The notes: generated by a model from the letters alone, not told the origin. A stretch of DNA of 64,000 bases from an uncultured Methylococcaceae bacterium (GCA_903945375.1 CAJAVP010000016.1:1-64000); one strand, 5' to 3'. Counted from the first letter of the stretch, positions 19,470 through 29,719 are shown. Numbers and translations are program-made.

Positions 19470-21323
19470 ATGAAGAAGCCTTTAAAAAGTTGGCTGCTTG
19501 CTTCAAGTGTAGCTGCTTTGTTAGCCGCACCTGCTATTTCAACCGCTAACAATGGCGTTGAAAAACTGACCCAAGACCCTGCTAACTGGGCGACTTGGGG
19601 TGGTAACTATGCAGGTACCCGTTACAGTGAATTGAATGAAATCAACGCGAGTAACGTTAAAAATCTGCAACCCGCTTGGTCTTTCTCTACAGGCGTTTTA
19701 CGTGGTCATGAAGGCGGCCCGTTGGTAGTTGATGACGTTCTTTACATTCATACCCCATTCCCAAATACCGTTTACGCAATCGACCAAAAAACCCAATCCG
19801 TTATTTGGGAGTTTACGCCGACTCAAGATGCTGATGTAACTATCCCAGTTATGTGCTGCGATACGGTAAACCGTGGTTTAGCTTATGGCGACGGCAAAAT
19901 CTTCTTGCAACAATCCAACACCGTTTTAACTGCTTTAGACGCTAAAACCGGTAAACGTGTCTGGAGTGTTCAAAACGGCGACCCAAAATTGGGTATGACC
20001 AATACTAACGCACCTTTGGTCGTTAAAGATAAAGTTTTAACCGGTATTTCCGGTGGTGAATTTGGTGTTCGCGGTTTCTTAGCCGCTTATGACATCAACA
20101 CTGGCAAATTGGCTTGGAAAGGTTATAGCATCGGTCCAGACAAAGAAATGCTGATTGACCCAAAGAAAACAACAACTTGGAAAGATGGTAAAGTTGTTCC
20201 TGTTGGTGCCGATTCGAGTCTTAGCACTTGGGAAGGGGATCAATGGAAAATCGGCGGCGGTACAACTTGGGGTTGGACAAGCTACGATCCTAAATTAAAC
20301 TTGGTTTACTACGGATCAGGCAACCCTTCAACCTGGAATCCAGTACAACGCCCAGGCGACAACAAATGGTCTATGTCATTATGGGCTCGTGATGCAGACA
20401 CTGGAGCTGTAAAATGGGTTTACCAAATGACTCCACACGATGAGTGGGATTTTGACGGCATCAACGAAACTGTTTTAGTTGACCAAGAAGTTAAAGGCAA
20501 AATGCACAAAACGATCGTGCATTTTGATCGTAACGGTTTTGGTTATACCTTGGATCGTGAAACAGGCGAATTATTGGTTGCTGAGAAATTTGACAAATCT
20601 GTCAACTGGGCAACTCACGTTGACATGAACACCGGTCGTCCACAAGTTGTTTCTAAATACAGTACTGAACAAAACGGTGAAGATGTCAACACCACAGGTG
20701 CTTGCCCTGCGGCCTTAGGTTCTAAGAACCAACAACCCGTTTCTTACTCACCACAAACTGGCTTGTTCTACATCTCAGGTAACCACCTGTGTATGGACTA
20801 CGAACCATTCGAAGTCTCTTATACGGCAGGTCAACCTTATGTAGGTGCGACCTTAACCATGATGCCTGCGGGTGCTGATGTTTTAACTGGCAAACCCGAT
20901 GGTACAACCAACTTAGGTCAGTTCACTGCCTATGATGCTAAAACCGGCAAAATCGCGTGGTCAAACAAAGAGCAATTCTCAGTTTGGTCAGGTTCAGTGG
21001 CTACAGCTGGCGGCGTTGTTTTCTACGGAACGTTAGAAGGTTACTTGAAAGCTGTTGATGCTAAAACCGGTAAAGAATTGTACAAATTCAAAACCCCATC
21101 CGGCATCATCGGTAACGTTAATACTTGGAAATTCAACGGTAAACAATATGTTGGCGTACTTTCAGGTATCGGCGGTTGGGCAGGTATCGGTATCGCTGCG
21201 GGCTTAGACGATGGTACAGACAAATCTGGATCAGAAGGTTTAGGTGCTGTTGGTGCATACAGAAGCTTAAGCTCTTACACCAAATTGGGCGGTACGTTAA
21301 CCGTATTCGCACTGCCTAACTAA
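19470..21323 (+). CDS. xoxF: PQQ- and lanthanide-dependent methanol dehydrogenase XoxF
   Basis: This 617-residue periplasmic quinoprotein oxidises methanol to formaldehyde or formate and passes electrons to a cytochrome c. It has a signal peptide (cleaved near STA), the vicinal cysteine pair CC at residues 129-130 that covers PQQ, and repeated tryptophan-docking blades such as [14 protein letters not shown]. The active site HDEWDFDG gives the catalytic Asp327 and the second Asp329; an Asp here, instead of Ala, marks lanthanide-dependent XoxF rather than calcium-type MxaF. CAGGAG lies nine bases before the ATG. No xoxG or xoxJ follows; a strong terminator closes the gene. Overall sequence suggests the XoxF5 clade. 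Confidence 0.95.
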   Translation: MKKPLKSWLLASSVAALLAAPAISTANNGVEKLTQDPANWATWGGNYAGTRYSELNEINASNVKNLQPAWSFSTGVLRGHEGGPLVVDDVLYIHTPFPNTVYAIDQKTQSVIWEFTPTQDADVTIPVMCCDTVNRGLAYGDGKIFLQQSNTVLTALDAKTGKRVWSVQNGDPKLGMTNTNAPLVVKDKVLTGISGGEFGVRGFLAAYDINTGKLAWKGYSIGPDKEMLIDPKKTTTWKDGKVVPVGADSSLSTWEGDQWKIGGGTTWGWTSYDPKLNLVYYGSGNPSTWNPVQRPGDNKWSMSLWARDADTGAVKWVYQMTPHDEWDFDGINETVLVDQEVKGKMHKTIVHFDRNGFGYTLDRETGELLVAEKFDKSVNWATHVDMNTGRPQVVSKYSTEQNGEDVNTTGACPAALGSKNQQPVSYSPQTGLFYISGNHLCMDYEPFEVSYTAGQPYVGATLTMMPAGADVLTGKPDGTTNLGQFTAYDAKTGKIAWSNKEQFSVWSGSVATAGGVVFYGTLEGYLKAVDAKTGKELYKFKTPSGIIGNVNTWKFNGKQYVGVLSGIGGWAGIGIAAGLDDGTDKSGSEGLGAVGAYRSLSSYTKLGGTLTVFALPN

Positions 21324-21349
21324 TCAATCGTTATTTTAGATTGATGGTT

Positions 21350-21386
21350 AAAGCCCTGGTTGAGCAATCTACCAGGGCTTTTTTTA
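21350..21386 (+). terminator. Rho-independent terminator of xoxF
   Basis: An 11-bp stem (AAAGCCCTGGT / ACCAGGGCTTT) with a 10-base loop is followed by a T-run. It ends 22 bp before the next start codon, so xoxF is most likely monocistronic. Confidence 0.92.
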
Positions 21387-21407
21387 TTCCTAAGCGTAGT
21401 TGAGCCA

Positions 21408-22388
21408 ATGTCTGTTTTTTTTAACTTATGGATTTTAGCGGTTTGTCTACTGATTAGTCCGCTCGTTTGCGCGGAAGACAAAGCCGGTCAAGATACCAAC
21501 GCAATAGTATTGGCGGTACACGCTCAAAAAACTGCGGGTATCGAAACTATGACGCTTGAATCGGCTAATTATCGCTCTGAAATAGTCGCTTATGGCAAGG
21601 CGATTGCCACTCAAGCGGTGTTGGCATTGCATCATCAGTACTTACAAAATTTAACGGAGTATCAGCGAATTGCCGCGCGTTTTCAACAATCCGAACAAGC
21701 CATCAAACGTCAGCAAGAACTCTTTCAAGAAGGAGTTAGCGCAAAGCGAAATTTGCAAGAGCAGCAGGCGCAATGGCAATCCGATAAAGCCCAACTGAAT
21801 GCGATACAGCTACAAATTCAGAGCATGAAAGAAGAAGTACAATTAAGTTGGGGGGACAAGTTGAGTGCATGGATTTTATCCGAGCAGACAAAATCATTAG
21901 CACCATTTATCAGTGGTCAACAAGTGCTACTGCAAATTACCTTGCCCAGCAATCGACAATGGCTTGAAAAAAGCGGCGCGACTATTTTTGTTGAGTCATC
22001 AGGGGCGCGTAGTAAAGCACAGCCTGCCCAAATAATTAGTGACGCACCTCAAACAGATGCTGGCAATCAGGGCAATAGCTATTTTTTTCAAACTCGTGCG
22101 GGCACAATCAAAGCGGGTATGAATCTGACCGCTTGGCTGCCTGAGCAACATCAACAACTGGGCGTTATCGTGCCCAAAACTGCGCTGGTGTGGGCAATGG
22201 ATCAGGCCTTTGTATTTATCAAAACCGATGACGAAACGTTCAATCGCCGCCAGCTTAGTGATTACACGGCAACGAATGAGGGTTATTTTGTGACCAATAC
22301 TGTCAGGCCAGGTGACGAGATTGTCTCCACCGGCGCTCAAATGCTGTTATCTGAAGCCTTGCGCGGACAAATTCCAGATGATGATTAA
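21408..22388 (+). CDS. Orphan periplasmic adaptor (HlyD/RND membrane-fusion family)
   Basis: From the ATG at 21408 the protein has 326 residues; an earlier start would lie inside the xoxF terminator. A signal peptide (cleaved near CAE) precedes a coiled-coil hairpin of about 75 residues (YQRIAARFQQSEQAIKRQQEL...) and a beta-barrel/C-terminal region with PKTALVWAMDQAFVFI, as in RND adaptors. No pump or outer-membrane channel gene is adjacent, so it must act with proteins encoded elsewhere or have another role. A metal-related role is conceivable from its place beside xoxF, but that is only a guess. Confidence 0.7.
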   Translation: MSVFFNLWILAVCLLISPLVCAEDKAGQDTNAIVLAVHAQKTAGIETMTLESANYRSEIVAYGKAIATQAVLALHHQYLQNLTEYQRIAARFQQSEQAIKRQQELFQEGVSAKRNLQEQQAQWQSDKAQLNAIQLQIQSMKEEVQLSWGDKLSAWILSEQTKSLAPFISGQQVLLQITLPSNRQWLEKSGATIFVESSGARSKAQPAQIISDAPQTDAGNQGNSYFFQTRAGTIKAGMNLTAWLPEQHQQLGVIVPKTALVWAMDQAFVFIKTDDETFNRRQLSDYTATNEGYFVTNTVRPGDEIVSTGAQMLLSEALRGQIPDDD

Positions 22389-22405
22389 ATCGTGATGTCA
22401 AACGA

Positions 22406-23182
22406 TCAATCCGCGAGCTGGCCGTTATGAAGTATCGCTTCGTGATACTCAAATACAATCTCGGTGTCTGGTTCAATCAAATCATGATTTTTCCCCGCAT
22501 AATCTAAACGTGACAGTAGATCTTTGATGACATTAATACGAGCAGCGGGTTTATCATCGGCCTTAACAACCGTCCAAGGTGCGCTAGCTTGATGTGTTTT
22601 GGCAAACATCCGATTTCGTGCATGGCTGTATTGATGCCAGTATTTTTGAGCGGATTTATCAATTGGGCTAATTTTCCATTGTTTTAACGGATCGCGTTCA
22701 CGTTCCGACAGTCGTTTTTTCTGTTCATCCTTGCCAATGTCCAGATAATATTTCAGCAGCTTAATCCCTGAACGCATCAACATACTCTCATAACTGGGTA
22801 CGGTTTCAAGAAATTCGCGGTATTGCTCATCCGAGCAAAATCCCATCACGTATTCAACACCAGCGCGGTTGTACCAGCTGCGATTAAATAAAACCATCTC
22901 AGAGGCTGTGGGCAGATAGGCGGTAAAGCGTTGAAAATACCAACCACTGCGATCACGGTCAGACGGCATACCCAACGCAACTACGCGGGTTTCGCGTGGA
23001 CTTAGATGTTCAATAATCCGCTTGATTGTGCCATCCTTGCCGGCGGCATCCCGACCTTCAAAAATCACCAAAATACGGTCATCATGTTTGATTATATGGT
23101 TTTGTAATTTGACTAATTCAATTTGCAAATCACGTAACGTCTGTTTATAGATTTTTTTATTCAATAGCGGTTTTTTAGTCAT
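22406..23182 (-). CDS. ppk2: Polyphosphate kinase 2
   Basis: The 258-residue PPK2 domain has Walker A EGRDAAGKDGTIKR near residue 45, followed by SDRDRSGWYFQRFTAYLP and LFNRSWYNRAGVE, then a charged lid (KKRLSERERDPLKQWKIS). This class phosphorylates nucleoside diphosphates using polyphosphate. It is a single-domain protein, convergent with the adaptor gene, and has no neighbours of related function. Confidence 0.93.
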   Translation of the reverse strand: MTKKPLLNKKIYKQTLRDLQIELVKLQNHIIKHDDRILVIFEGRDAAGKDGTIKRIIEHLSPRETRVVALGMPSDRDRSGWYFQRFTAYLPTASEMVLFNRSWYNRAGVEYVMGFCSDEQYREFLETVPSYESMLMRSGIKLLKYYLDIGKDEQKKRLSERERDPLKQWKISPIDKSAQKYWHQYSHARNRMFAKTHQASAPWTVVKADDKPAARINVIKDLLSRLDYAGKNHDLIEPDTEIVFEYHEAILHNGQLAD

Positions 23183-23367
23183 GTCTAATTTCTGCTATTT
23201 CAAGTGAGGTGGGGTTAGGATTAAGACAGTAAGTCAACGGTACGAGAGGAGGATAAACAATTACAAAAAAATAAGTGGCGAGTATAAGGAAATGGTTTTA
23301 ATAAAACAATCACATAAATAATTTACCATCAAGCCCATTCTCTGTTTTGTTAACCGTCATCCCTTTT

Positions 23368-24210
23368 ATGAATCTTTCGCTACTGACGCTCAATCTCCAC
23401 ACCTATCAGGAACATCCTTATCATTGTTGTTTCGAGACCATGCATCAACATGAACGTGAGGTCAATATTATTGCTGATGCCATTGCCCATTTAGGGATTG
23501 ATGTGATTTGTTTTCAGGAAGTTGGCGAGTATATGCACGACCCAATAAGTACGCCCTATGGCGAATCGCCCTCCAATATGGCATTTCGAATTTGTACCAA
23601 ACTGCGTCAGCGTGGATTGTGGTATCACATTCATCAGGATTGGAGTCATATTGGCTTTCAACGCTGGCGAGAAGGGAGCGCGATTTTAAGCCGCTATCCT
23701 ATGCAGCATAATTATTCCGCTTATGTGTCTCTTGATCATCGTAAAGACAATTATATGTCGCGCAATATTACCGTTTCGTGCATTGATGTGCCATGGTTTG
23801 GTTTATTGCATATTGCTAACGTCCATCTAAGTTGGGCGCATCATGGTTTTTATGAGGAATTTGCCAATTTGCGTAGACTGATTCGATCACGTCAGCATTT
23901 TGGAGTCAGGGGCGATTTAATCGCGGGCGATTTCAATGCCCCTGCGGGTGATTATGCGTATCAGCATATTGTCGGTAACGGCGAATACGTGGATCAATTT
24001 TATGAATTACATCCCCACCGTTTTTATGAGCCTAGCTATCAGGGTCAAATTGATGGCTGGAAAAACTATCCGCCGAAACGCATTGACTATATCTTTAAGC
24101 GCAGTGGCAGCCCTTTGCAGATCCGATCGATGGATATTATTTTTAACAATAATTTTTATCCGATGGTCTCAGATCATTTTGGTTACTTAGCCAAATTTGA
24201 TTTGTACTAA
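23368..24210 (+). CDS. Endonuclease/exonuclease/phosphatase-fold protein
   Basis: The ATG at 23368 gives 280 residues with all EEP fold motifs: TLNLHTYQEH, the metal ligand Glu in CFQEVGEY, NVHLSWAHHG, AGDFNAP, RIDYIF and SDHFGY at the C-terminus. These enzymes cut phosphodiester or phosphomonoester bonds in DNA, lipids or inositol phosphates; the substrate is not predictable. No signal peptide is evident. Its last four bases overlap the end of the convergent beta-propeller gene. Confidence 0.8.
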   Translation: MNLSLLTLNLHTYQEHPYHCCFETMHQHEREVNIIADAIAHLGIDVICFQEVGEYMHDPISTPYGESPSNMAFRICTKLRQRGLWYHIHQDWSHIGFQRWREGSAILSRYPMQHNYSAYVSLDHRKDNYMSRNITVSCIDVPWFGLLHIANVHLSWAHHGFYEEFANLRRLIRSRQHFGVRGDLIAGDFNAPAGDYAYQHIVGNGEYVDQFYELHPHRFYEPSYQGQIDGWKNYPPKRIDYIFKRSGSPLQIRSMDIIFNNNFYPMVSDHFGYLAKFDLY

Positions 24211-25379
24211 TGCGCCGCATCATGATGCCACTCTGGCAGCATGACAATCGAGTTGGGATTAAAGCCTTGGTGTTTTAAGGTGTTAATGTCAGTTTTCTTT
24301 TCTAATTTGACCAAATCTACAACACTAATTGAACCATCATCCATTTGCGGCAAGTTTAAAAAACTATTTTGCACAAACGCATAATGCTCGTCGGGTGAGA
24401 ACACTACATGATGAGCGCCACCCGCCGTTGGTATGGCTTTTAGTAGTTTGGGTTGTTTAGGTTGGCGAATATCAAAAATGTTTAAATAGCCAGGATTCGC
24501 GGTGGTGATATACATGCGATCATGGTTATGGTTGAAATAGATTTCTAAAGGCACACCTTGTTTGAGCGGATTAAAATCAAAGACTTGCTGAAATTTAAAC
24601 GTCTTATCAGTGTTATCCCAAGTGCCTGTCCAAACCGTACCACCAAACATCGTGTTGATGTAAGCCATTGCCGGTTTTGCGCCGGGTAAAAAAACCGCTT
24701 CAACCGGTGCGACACCAGAGGGTGAGGCTTTATCTGAAAGTTTGTGCGTAGATAACACGTTGCCAGTGCTAGCTTCAATAACTGAAACAGTTTCACCTGG
24801 TGCGCCTAAATCAGCGGGTCTTACTGTGCTAGTGACAATAAGGCGGTCTATCTCGTCTTGCAAGCCAATGCCGTGTGGGTAGCTGATAAATGGACTATCT
24901 CCATGAGACTCGGGTGCGGAGATCACTTTAAGGGATTTATCGGTTTGTGCATCACCGACAATGACATTGCTTGAGCCCATACAAGTTAAATACCAGTTTT
25001 TTTGATCTTCAGAAAAAACAATATCTTCGCCGACTTGACAGTCCGGTACAGCAACGGTTTGTAAGCGATAGGGGTATTTTTTCATATCCATCACTTGCAA
25101 GGGATTGCTACCTAATGCGGTCAGATAGGCTTTACTGGCATCTTTGTTATAAAAAAGGTGATGAGCGACCAAATCAGTGGGTAAAGGGATATCGGTAAGG
25201 ATTTTGCTGAAATTTTTTGATTCAGGATCAACATCGATAATGGCAATGCCCTCACGTCTGGGTGTTTGACCGGGCTTGCTTTCATAATTTAGCATAGCCA
25301 GTATTTCCGCTTGTGCTAATAATGGGCAGAGTAATAAACCGGCTAGGCCTAGCAATTTGATAGTGTGGTTTGTTTGCAT
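24207..25379 (-). CDS. Periplasmic beta-propeller protein (YncE/lactonase-like)
   Basis: A signal peptide (LLLCPLLAQA) is followed by about 365 residues with propeller-like repeats such as SPDEHYAFVQNSF, NHDRMYITTANPGYLNIFDI and SVIEASTGNVLS. No catalytic motif can be named. It follows the DUF4242 gene with a 78-bp gap, and both probably answer to the TetR-like regulator upstream. In the sequence it resembles the propeller at 57713 only in fold. Methanethiol-oxidase-type activity cannot be supported. Confidence 0.65.
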   Translation of the reverse strand: MQTNHTIKLLGLAGLLLCPLLAQAEILAMLNYESKPGQTPRREGIAIIDVDPESKNFSKILTDIPLPTDLVAHHLFYNKDASKAYLTALGSNPLQVMDMKKYPYRLQTVAVPDCQVGEDIVFSEDQKNWYLTCMGSSNVIVGDAQTDKSLKVISAPESHGDSPFISYPHGIGLQDEIDRLIVTSTVRPADLGAPGETVSVIEASTGNVLSTHKLSDKASPSGVAPVEAVFLPGAKPAMAYINTMFGGTVWTGTWDNTDKTFKFQQVFDFNPLKQGVPLEIYFNHNHDRMYITTANPGYLNIFDIRQPKQPKLLKAIPTAGGAHHVVFSPDEHYAFVQNSFLNLPQMDDGSISVVDLVKLEKKTDINTLKHQGFNPNSIVMLPEWHHDAAH

Positions 25380-25457
25380 CGTTGTCTCTTGGCTGTAATT
25401 TTTATTATGACGATGGGATTGGGCATTCGTTTGCAGAATGCCCGTGTTAGCGAGATT

Positions 25458-25733
25458 TTACGCTTCTGCCGTAATGGGGCTGATGATAGTTTTAACTTCG
25501 GCGATTGAGTTGGCTGGAAAACCGCCTTTTTCCGCATGTTCTTTAACGGTTTCTGCATCGGGTGCAATGTAAACACAATAGATTTTGTCGTTGGTGACAA
25601 AGCTCTCTAGCCATTGAATGCTAGAACCCATTTCACTAAGAATACCGCAAGATTTTTGTGAAATGCCTTGCAAGTCAGCGGCTGTTAATGCGCCTGCACC
25701 GGGAATTTCGCGTTCGATAATGTATTTTGGCAT
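25458..25733 (-). CDS. DUF4242 small protein
   Basis: The 91-residue protein, MPKYIIEREIPGAGALTAADL..., has the N-terminal beta strand and FVTNDKIYCVYIAPDAETVKEHA motif of DUF4242, a ferredoxin-like fold family that includes a nickel-binding actinobacterial protein. Its function is unknown. It starts 27 bp after the putative operator and precedes the beta-propeller gene, with which it is probably co-transcribed. Confidence 0.75.
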   Translation of the reverse strand: MPKYIIEREIPGAGALTAADLQGISQKSCGILSEMGSSIQWLESFVTNDKIYCVYIAPDAETVKEHAEKGGFPANSIAEVKTIISPITAEA

Positions 25734-25760
25734 AGTATGACCTCGTTGAATGAATAATAT

Positions 25761-25777
25761 GACCGGTCGTCTCGGTC
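25761..25777. promoter_or_regulatory. Candidate TetR-family operator
   Basis: GACCG-N7-CGGTC forms an inverted repeat between the regulator's stop codon and the DUF4242 start; it also includes the palindrome GACCGGTC. The spacing and the GACC/GGTC arms resemble operators of NemR-type regulators. Binding is inferred from position only. Confidence 0.5.
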
Positions 25778-25793
25778 GTAAAAAATGATACCA

Positions 25794-26390
25794 TCAAGCT
25801 CTAAAATAATCATCCAATAAATTTTCACAGCATTGTTTAAGCGGTACAGAAGATTTTTCAATCTTCATACGCAATAGCACACCTTGCCAAGTGTTGACTA
25901 ATAAATCTGCCAATTCTTCGGCGGATTTATCCGCTCTTACCGTTCCTTCCTGTTGCGCTTTTTCTAAACCGTAGCGTAATAAATCACGATATTGAATGAC
26001 CGCCACTTGCAATGAAGTGCGTACAATATCGCTGGTATCGCCTAGTTCGCCCATTAAGTTGCCCAAAAGACAGCCTCCTTTAAAATCTGTTTTTTCTAAT
26101 TCAATAATTAATTCGTTGAAATAGCGCGTTATTGCCGTTAAAGCATCTTGTTCGCTGTTTTGCAAGTGGGATTCTAGTTGTTCAATAAAAGGCGCAAGGT
26201 AATACTGGACAACTTCCGCACAAAAATTTTCTTTACTACCGAAATAATTATAAAAAGATCCTTTAGGTATTTGTACCGCATCGAGAATTTCTTTTAACCC
26301 AGTGCCGTGATAACCCTGTTGTGTCAACAGAGTGACGCCTTTGGCAAGTAAGTTTTCTCGATTAGCTTGTTTTTGCGACGATTGCAACAT
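25794..26390 (-). CDS. TetR-family transcriptional regulator (NemR-like)
   Basis: From the ATG at 26390 the protein has 198 residues. The N-terminal helix-turn-helix reads GYHGTGLKEILDAVQIPKGSFYNYFGSKENF, the KGSFYNYF signature found in NemR/AcuR-like repressors of electrophile and aldehyde responses. A Cys in the ligand-binding half (KGGCLLGN) may be relevant for sensing. It lies upstream of DUF4242 and the beta-propeller on the same strand, so these are the likely targets. Confidence 0.82.
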   Translation of the reverse strand: MLQSSQKQANRENLLAKGVTLLTQQGYHGTGLKEILDAVQIPKGSFYNYFGSKENFCAEVVQYYLAPFIEQLESHLQNSEQDALTAITRYFNELIIELEKTDFKGGCLLGNLMGELGDTSDIVRTSLQVAVIQYRDLLRYGLEKAQQEGTVRADKSAEELADLLVNTWQGVLLRMKIEKSSVPLKQCCENLLDDYFRA

Positions 26391-26532
26391 GAGAACAGTC
26401 AAATTATTTATGTAGACGAAGTGAATACGGCATATTTAGACATTATAAACGATGCTTCACCAGAAATTGTTGGCAGATACGAAGTGGCTGTCAACTCTCT
26501 TCACTAAGGAAGGGAAGAAATTTTCAAACTTA

Positions 26533-26560
26533 TCTTGAAATTTTGTTTTTGAATCCTTGC
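26533..26560 (+). promoter_or_regulatory. Possible heat-shock-type promoter of lon
   Basis: CTTGAAA matches the -35 element of sigma-32 promoters, and CCTTGCTA after a 14-bp spacer is a poor match to the -10. lon is a heat-shock gene in many proteobacteria, so the site is reasonable but weak. Confidence 0.3.
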
Positions 26561-26626
26561 TATTTTTATTACTACCCTCATAATCTTGCCTTTGAAATTG
26601 TGTTTAGCATTGATGGAACGCATAAA

Positions 26627-29047
26627 ATGACAGAGATAAATAAATCAGAGGGATTAATTCCCGTTTTACCATTGAGAGATGTTGTTGTTTATCCTCACAT
26701 GGTGATCCCTTTATTCGTAGGTAGAGAGCGTTCAATAGACGCACTCGATGCCGCGATGCGTGACAGCAAGCAAGTTTTATTGGTTGCCCAAAAAGAGGCA
26801 GAAATCGATGAGCCCGAGTTTGTTGACCTTTACCATGTGGGGACTTTAGCTAACATTCTACAATTGTTAAAACTCCCTGACGGCACCGTCAAAGTTTTAG
26901 TTGAAGGCAGTCAGCGTAGTACCGTTATTAATTACATTGAAACGGGAACGTTTTTCTCGGCACAAATTAAACCTCAAGAAGATAGTCTGAATTTGTCCGA
27001 GCAAGCGCAAGATGTCTTACAGCGCACCGCAATCAGTTCCTTTGAACAATATGTTAAGCTGAATAACAAAATTCCTCCCGAAGTATTGACCTCGTTAGCT
27101 GGTATTGATGATTTGAGTCGTCTTGCTGATACGATGGCTGCTCATATGAGCTTGCGTGTTTTTGAAAAACAAAAAGTACTCGAAAATGCAGATATTGAAA
27201 ACCGTCTGGAAAACTTGATGACGCTAATGGAGGGCGAGGTCGATATTCTGGAAATGGAAAAGAAAATTCGGGTTCGAGTTAAACAGCAAATGGAGAAAAA
27301 CCAGCGCGAGTATTATCTGAATGAGCAAATGAAGGCCATTCAAAAAGAATTGGGTGATATGGATGATGTGCCTAATGAAATTGAAGAGTTGGAGAGAAAA
27401 ATTGCTGAAGCCGGTATGTCTAAGGAAGCGAAGGCAAAAGCTGATGCAGAACTCAGTAAACTTAAGCTGATGTCGCCTATGTCGGCGGAAGCAACAGTGG
27501 TGCGCAATTATATTGATTGGATGGTCAGCGTGCCTTGGAAAAAGAAAACCAAAGTCCGCCATGATCTGAAAATTGCTGAGCAGGTGCTCGAAGAAGAGCA
27601 TTATGGTTTAGAAAAAGTTAAAGAACGAATCCTTGAATACCTTGCTGTGCAACAACGTGTAAAACAGCTCAAAGGCCCTATTCTGTGTTTGGTAGGGCCT
27701 CCAGGTGTGGGCAAAACGTCTCTAGGCGAGTCGATTGCAAGAGCGACTAACCGTAAATATGTGCGTATGGCTTTGGGTGGCGTTCGGGATGAAGCGGAAA
27801 TTCGCGGTCATCGGCGAACCTATATTGGCTCAATGCCCGGTAAAATTTTGCAAAACTTGAGTAAAGTAAAAACACGCAACCCGATGTTTTTGCTGGATGA
27901 GATTGACAAGATGGCGGCAGATTTTCGTGGTGATCCTGCATCGGCTTTACTTGAAGTCTTAGATCCAGAGCAAAATCATACGTTTGCGGATCATTATTTA
28001 GAAGTCGATTTCGATTTGTCCGATGTCATGTTTGTCGCAACAGCGAATACCATGAATATTCCACCGGCTCTTTTGGATCGGATGGAGGTCATTCGTCTTG
28101 CTGGGTATACCGAAGATGAAAAGATTAATATTGCGATACGTTATTTAATTCCTAAACAAATCAAAAATAACGGCCTTAAAGTCGGTGAAATGGAGATCAC
28201 CGAGCCGGCAGTTAGAAATGTCATTCGCTATTATTCACGAGAAGCGGGGGTGCGGAGTTTAGAACGCGATATTTCTAAAATTTGTCGAAAAGTCGTTAAA
28301 GCCCAGCTGCTATTTCCAGAGACCAGTACCATTTTGATTACCGAAGAAAATTTAGGTGATTATCTAGGGGTAAGACGCTTTAACTATGGTATTGCCGAGG
28401 AACAAGACCAAATTGGTCAAGTGACTGGCTTAGCCTGGACAGAAGTGGGTGGTGAATTGCTCACCATTGAAACAGCCGTAATTCCAGGTAAAGGCAAGCA
28501 CTCAGCAACCGGTAAATTAGGCGATGTCATGAAAGAGTCGATTGAAGCCGCTATGACAGTTGTTAGAAGCCGTTCAGCTATTTTAGGCATCGATCCTGAG
28601 CAATTCCAAAAAAATGATATTCATATTCATGTGCCTGAAGGTGCAACGCCCAAAGATGGGCCAAGTGCTGGTATCGGCATGTGCACAGCGATTATCTCGG
28701 CATTGACCAAGATACCTGTGCGTGCAAATGTCGCTATGACGGGAGAAATTACCCTGCGAGGTGAGGTCTTGCCTATTGGTGGATTGAAAGAAAAATTGTT
28801 AGCCGCGCATCGTGGCGGAATAACGACCGTGTTAATTCCTGCTGAAAATGAAAAAGATTTGGTAGATATCCCTCAAAATATTAAACAAAATATTGAGATT
28901 AAACCTGTTCATTGGATCGACGAGGTGCTGGCGGTTGCCTTGCAATATTTGCCTGTGCCAACTGAAAAATTAGTCCTAGATGAACCGGCCAAAAGTGAAG
29001 CGGATAGCAGCAAAGTTATCACGTCCGGCGGTGTTACCGCGCATTAA
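26627..29047 (+). CDS. lon: ATP-dependent protease Lon
   Basis: From the ATG at 26627 the protein has 806 residues; the N-terminal 28 residues of a longer frame do not look like Lon. The substrate-binding domain begins [24 protein letters not shown]. The AAA+ module has Walker [10 protein letters not shown] and Walker [10 protein letters not shown]; the catalytic Ser lies in PKDGPSAG and the Lys in GGLKEKLLA. It degrades damaged and regulatory proteins in the cytoplasm. Gene order lon-hupB-ppiD is conserved in gammaproteobacteria. Confidence 0.97.
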   Translation: MTEINKSEGLIPVLPLRDVVVYPHMVIPLFVGRERSIDALDAAMRDSKQVLLVAQKEAEIDEPEFVDLYHVGTLANILQLLKLPDGTVKVLVEGSQRSTVINYIETGTFFSAQIKPQEDSLNLSEQAQDVLQRTAISSFEQYVKLNNKIPPEVLTSLAGIDDLSRLADTMAAHMSLRVFEKQKVLENADIENRLENLMTLMEGEVDILEMEKKIRVRVKQQMEKNQREYYLNEQMKAIQKELGDMDDVPNEIEELERKIAEAGMSKEAKAKADAELSKLKLMSPMSAEATVVRNYIDWMVSVPWKKKTKVRHDLKIAEQVLEEEHYGLEKVKERILEYLAVQQRVKQLKGPILCLVGPPGVGKTSLGESIARATNRKYVRMALGGVRDEAEIRGHRRTYIGSMPGKILQNLSKVKTRNPMFLLDEIDKMAADFRGDPASALLEVLDPEQNHTFADHYLEVDFDLSDVMFVATANTMNIPPALLDRMEVIRLAGYTEDEKINIAIRYLIPKQIKNNGLKVGEMEITEPAVRNVIRYYSREAGVRSLERDISKICRKVVKAQLLFPETSTILITEENLGDYLGVRRFNYGIAEEQDQIGQVTGLAWTEVGGELLTIETAVIPGKGKHSATGKLGDVMKESIEAAMTVVRSRSAILGIDPEQFQKNDIHIHVPEGATPKDGPSAGIGMCTAIISALTKIPVRANVAMTGEITLRGEVLPIGGLKEKLLAAHRGGITTVLIPAENEKDLVDIPQNIKQNIEIKPVHWIDEVLAVALQYLPVPTEKLVLDEPAKSEADSSKVITSGGVTAH

Positions 29048-29416
29048 CAGCCATTGCATACACCCTGTTTTTAAATCTGCTTAGTGGTAGTGACTCTTTT
29101 TAAGAGGAGCGCTAACGAAATGTTTGCGCTCCCTCTAAAATAATGAGTCGATATTAAAACTGCTGTAACTCATTCGCTATATTTGTTTTTCTGTTAGAAT
29201 CGCTCCGACAGTAAAGACTTTACAGGCGATTAGTTAAAACTAATCGATAGAATACCGTCTTGAGTGTTATATAGCGTGTGGATGTCAAGCTTGACACTAG
29301 ATAAGCCCTGTTGATATAAATACCGGCGTTTCCTGCATTACTTACAAGGTGGACTTAAGAGCTAATGCCTACTACACGCAACACAATAAAATAATAACTT
29401 CCTAGGGGGAAATTTA
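29048..29416. promoter_or_regulatory. Intergenic region between lon and hupB
   Basis: It holds an imperfect GC-rich hairpin after lon (29102-29136, AGCGC/GCGCT core, no T-run) and a perfect palindrome CGATTAGTTAAAACTAATCG at 29227-29246. The latter lies upstream of hupB, after a -10-like GTTAGAAT. A regulated hupB promoter with a long leader is likely. No small gene is apparent. Confidence 0.45.
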
Positions 29417-29707
29417 ATGAATAAATCCGAACTTATCGATGCTATGGCAGACACTGCTGGGCTAACAAAAGATCAGGCAGTCGCCGCTTTAAATGCTTTT
29501 GTAAAAGTCGTAGAAAACACATTAAGCAATTCTGAGCTTGATATCAAAGAGCAAAATGTTACGTTAGTAGGCTTTGGAACGTTCTCCGTAAAAGAAAGAG
29601 CGGAAAGAAAAGGTCGTAATCCACAAACGGGTGAAGAAATTTTAATTAAATCTGCAAGAATTCCTTCATTTAAAGCTGGTAAAAGTTTAAAGGATGCTGT
29701 AAACTAA
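29417..29707 (+). CDS. hupB: DNA-binding protein HU
   Basis: The 96-residue protein matches HU: MNKSELIDAMADTAGLTK at the N-terminus, the hinge VTLVGFGTFSVKERAERKGRNPQTGEEI, and the DNA-arm tip RNPQTG. It compacts the nucleoid. The extra residues relative to E. coli HU-beta (90) are around SNSELDIKEQN. It lies between lon and two tRNA genes, and tRNA-Val begins only 12 bases after its stop. Confidence 0.95.
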   Translation: MNKSELIDAMADTAGLTKDQAVAALNAFVKVVENTLSNSELDIKEQNVTLVGFGTFSVKERAERKGRNPQTGEEILIKSARIPSFKAGKSLKDAVN

Positions 29708-29719
29708 TCAGCATTAGTC

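Noticed and set aside
24207-25379. Methanethiol oxidase (SBP56)
   Set aside because: Shorter than that family, and none of its characteristic motifs is seen; only the propeller fold is supported.
26543-26626. Longer N-terminus for Lon
   Set aside because: The 28 extra residues are hydrophobic and unlike any Lon start; ATG at 26627 aligns with the family.
27224-27601. Minus-strand open frame within lon
   Set aside because: It overlaps the conserved Lon coding sequence and its Phe/His/Leu-rich product has no recognisable features.
29102-29136. Rho-independent terminator after lon
   Set aside because: The hairpin is imperfect and has no T-run on either strand.
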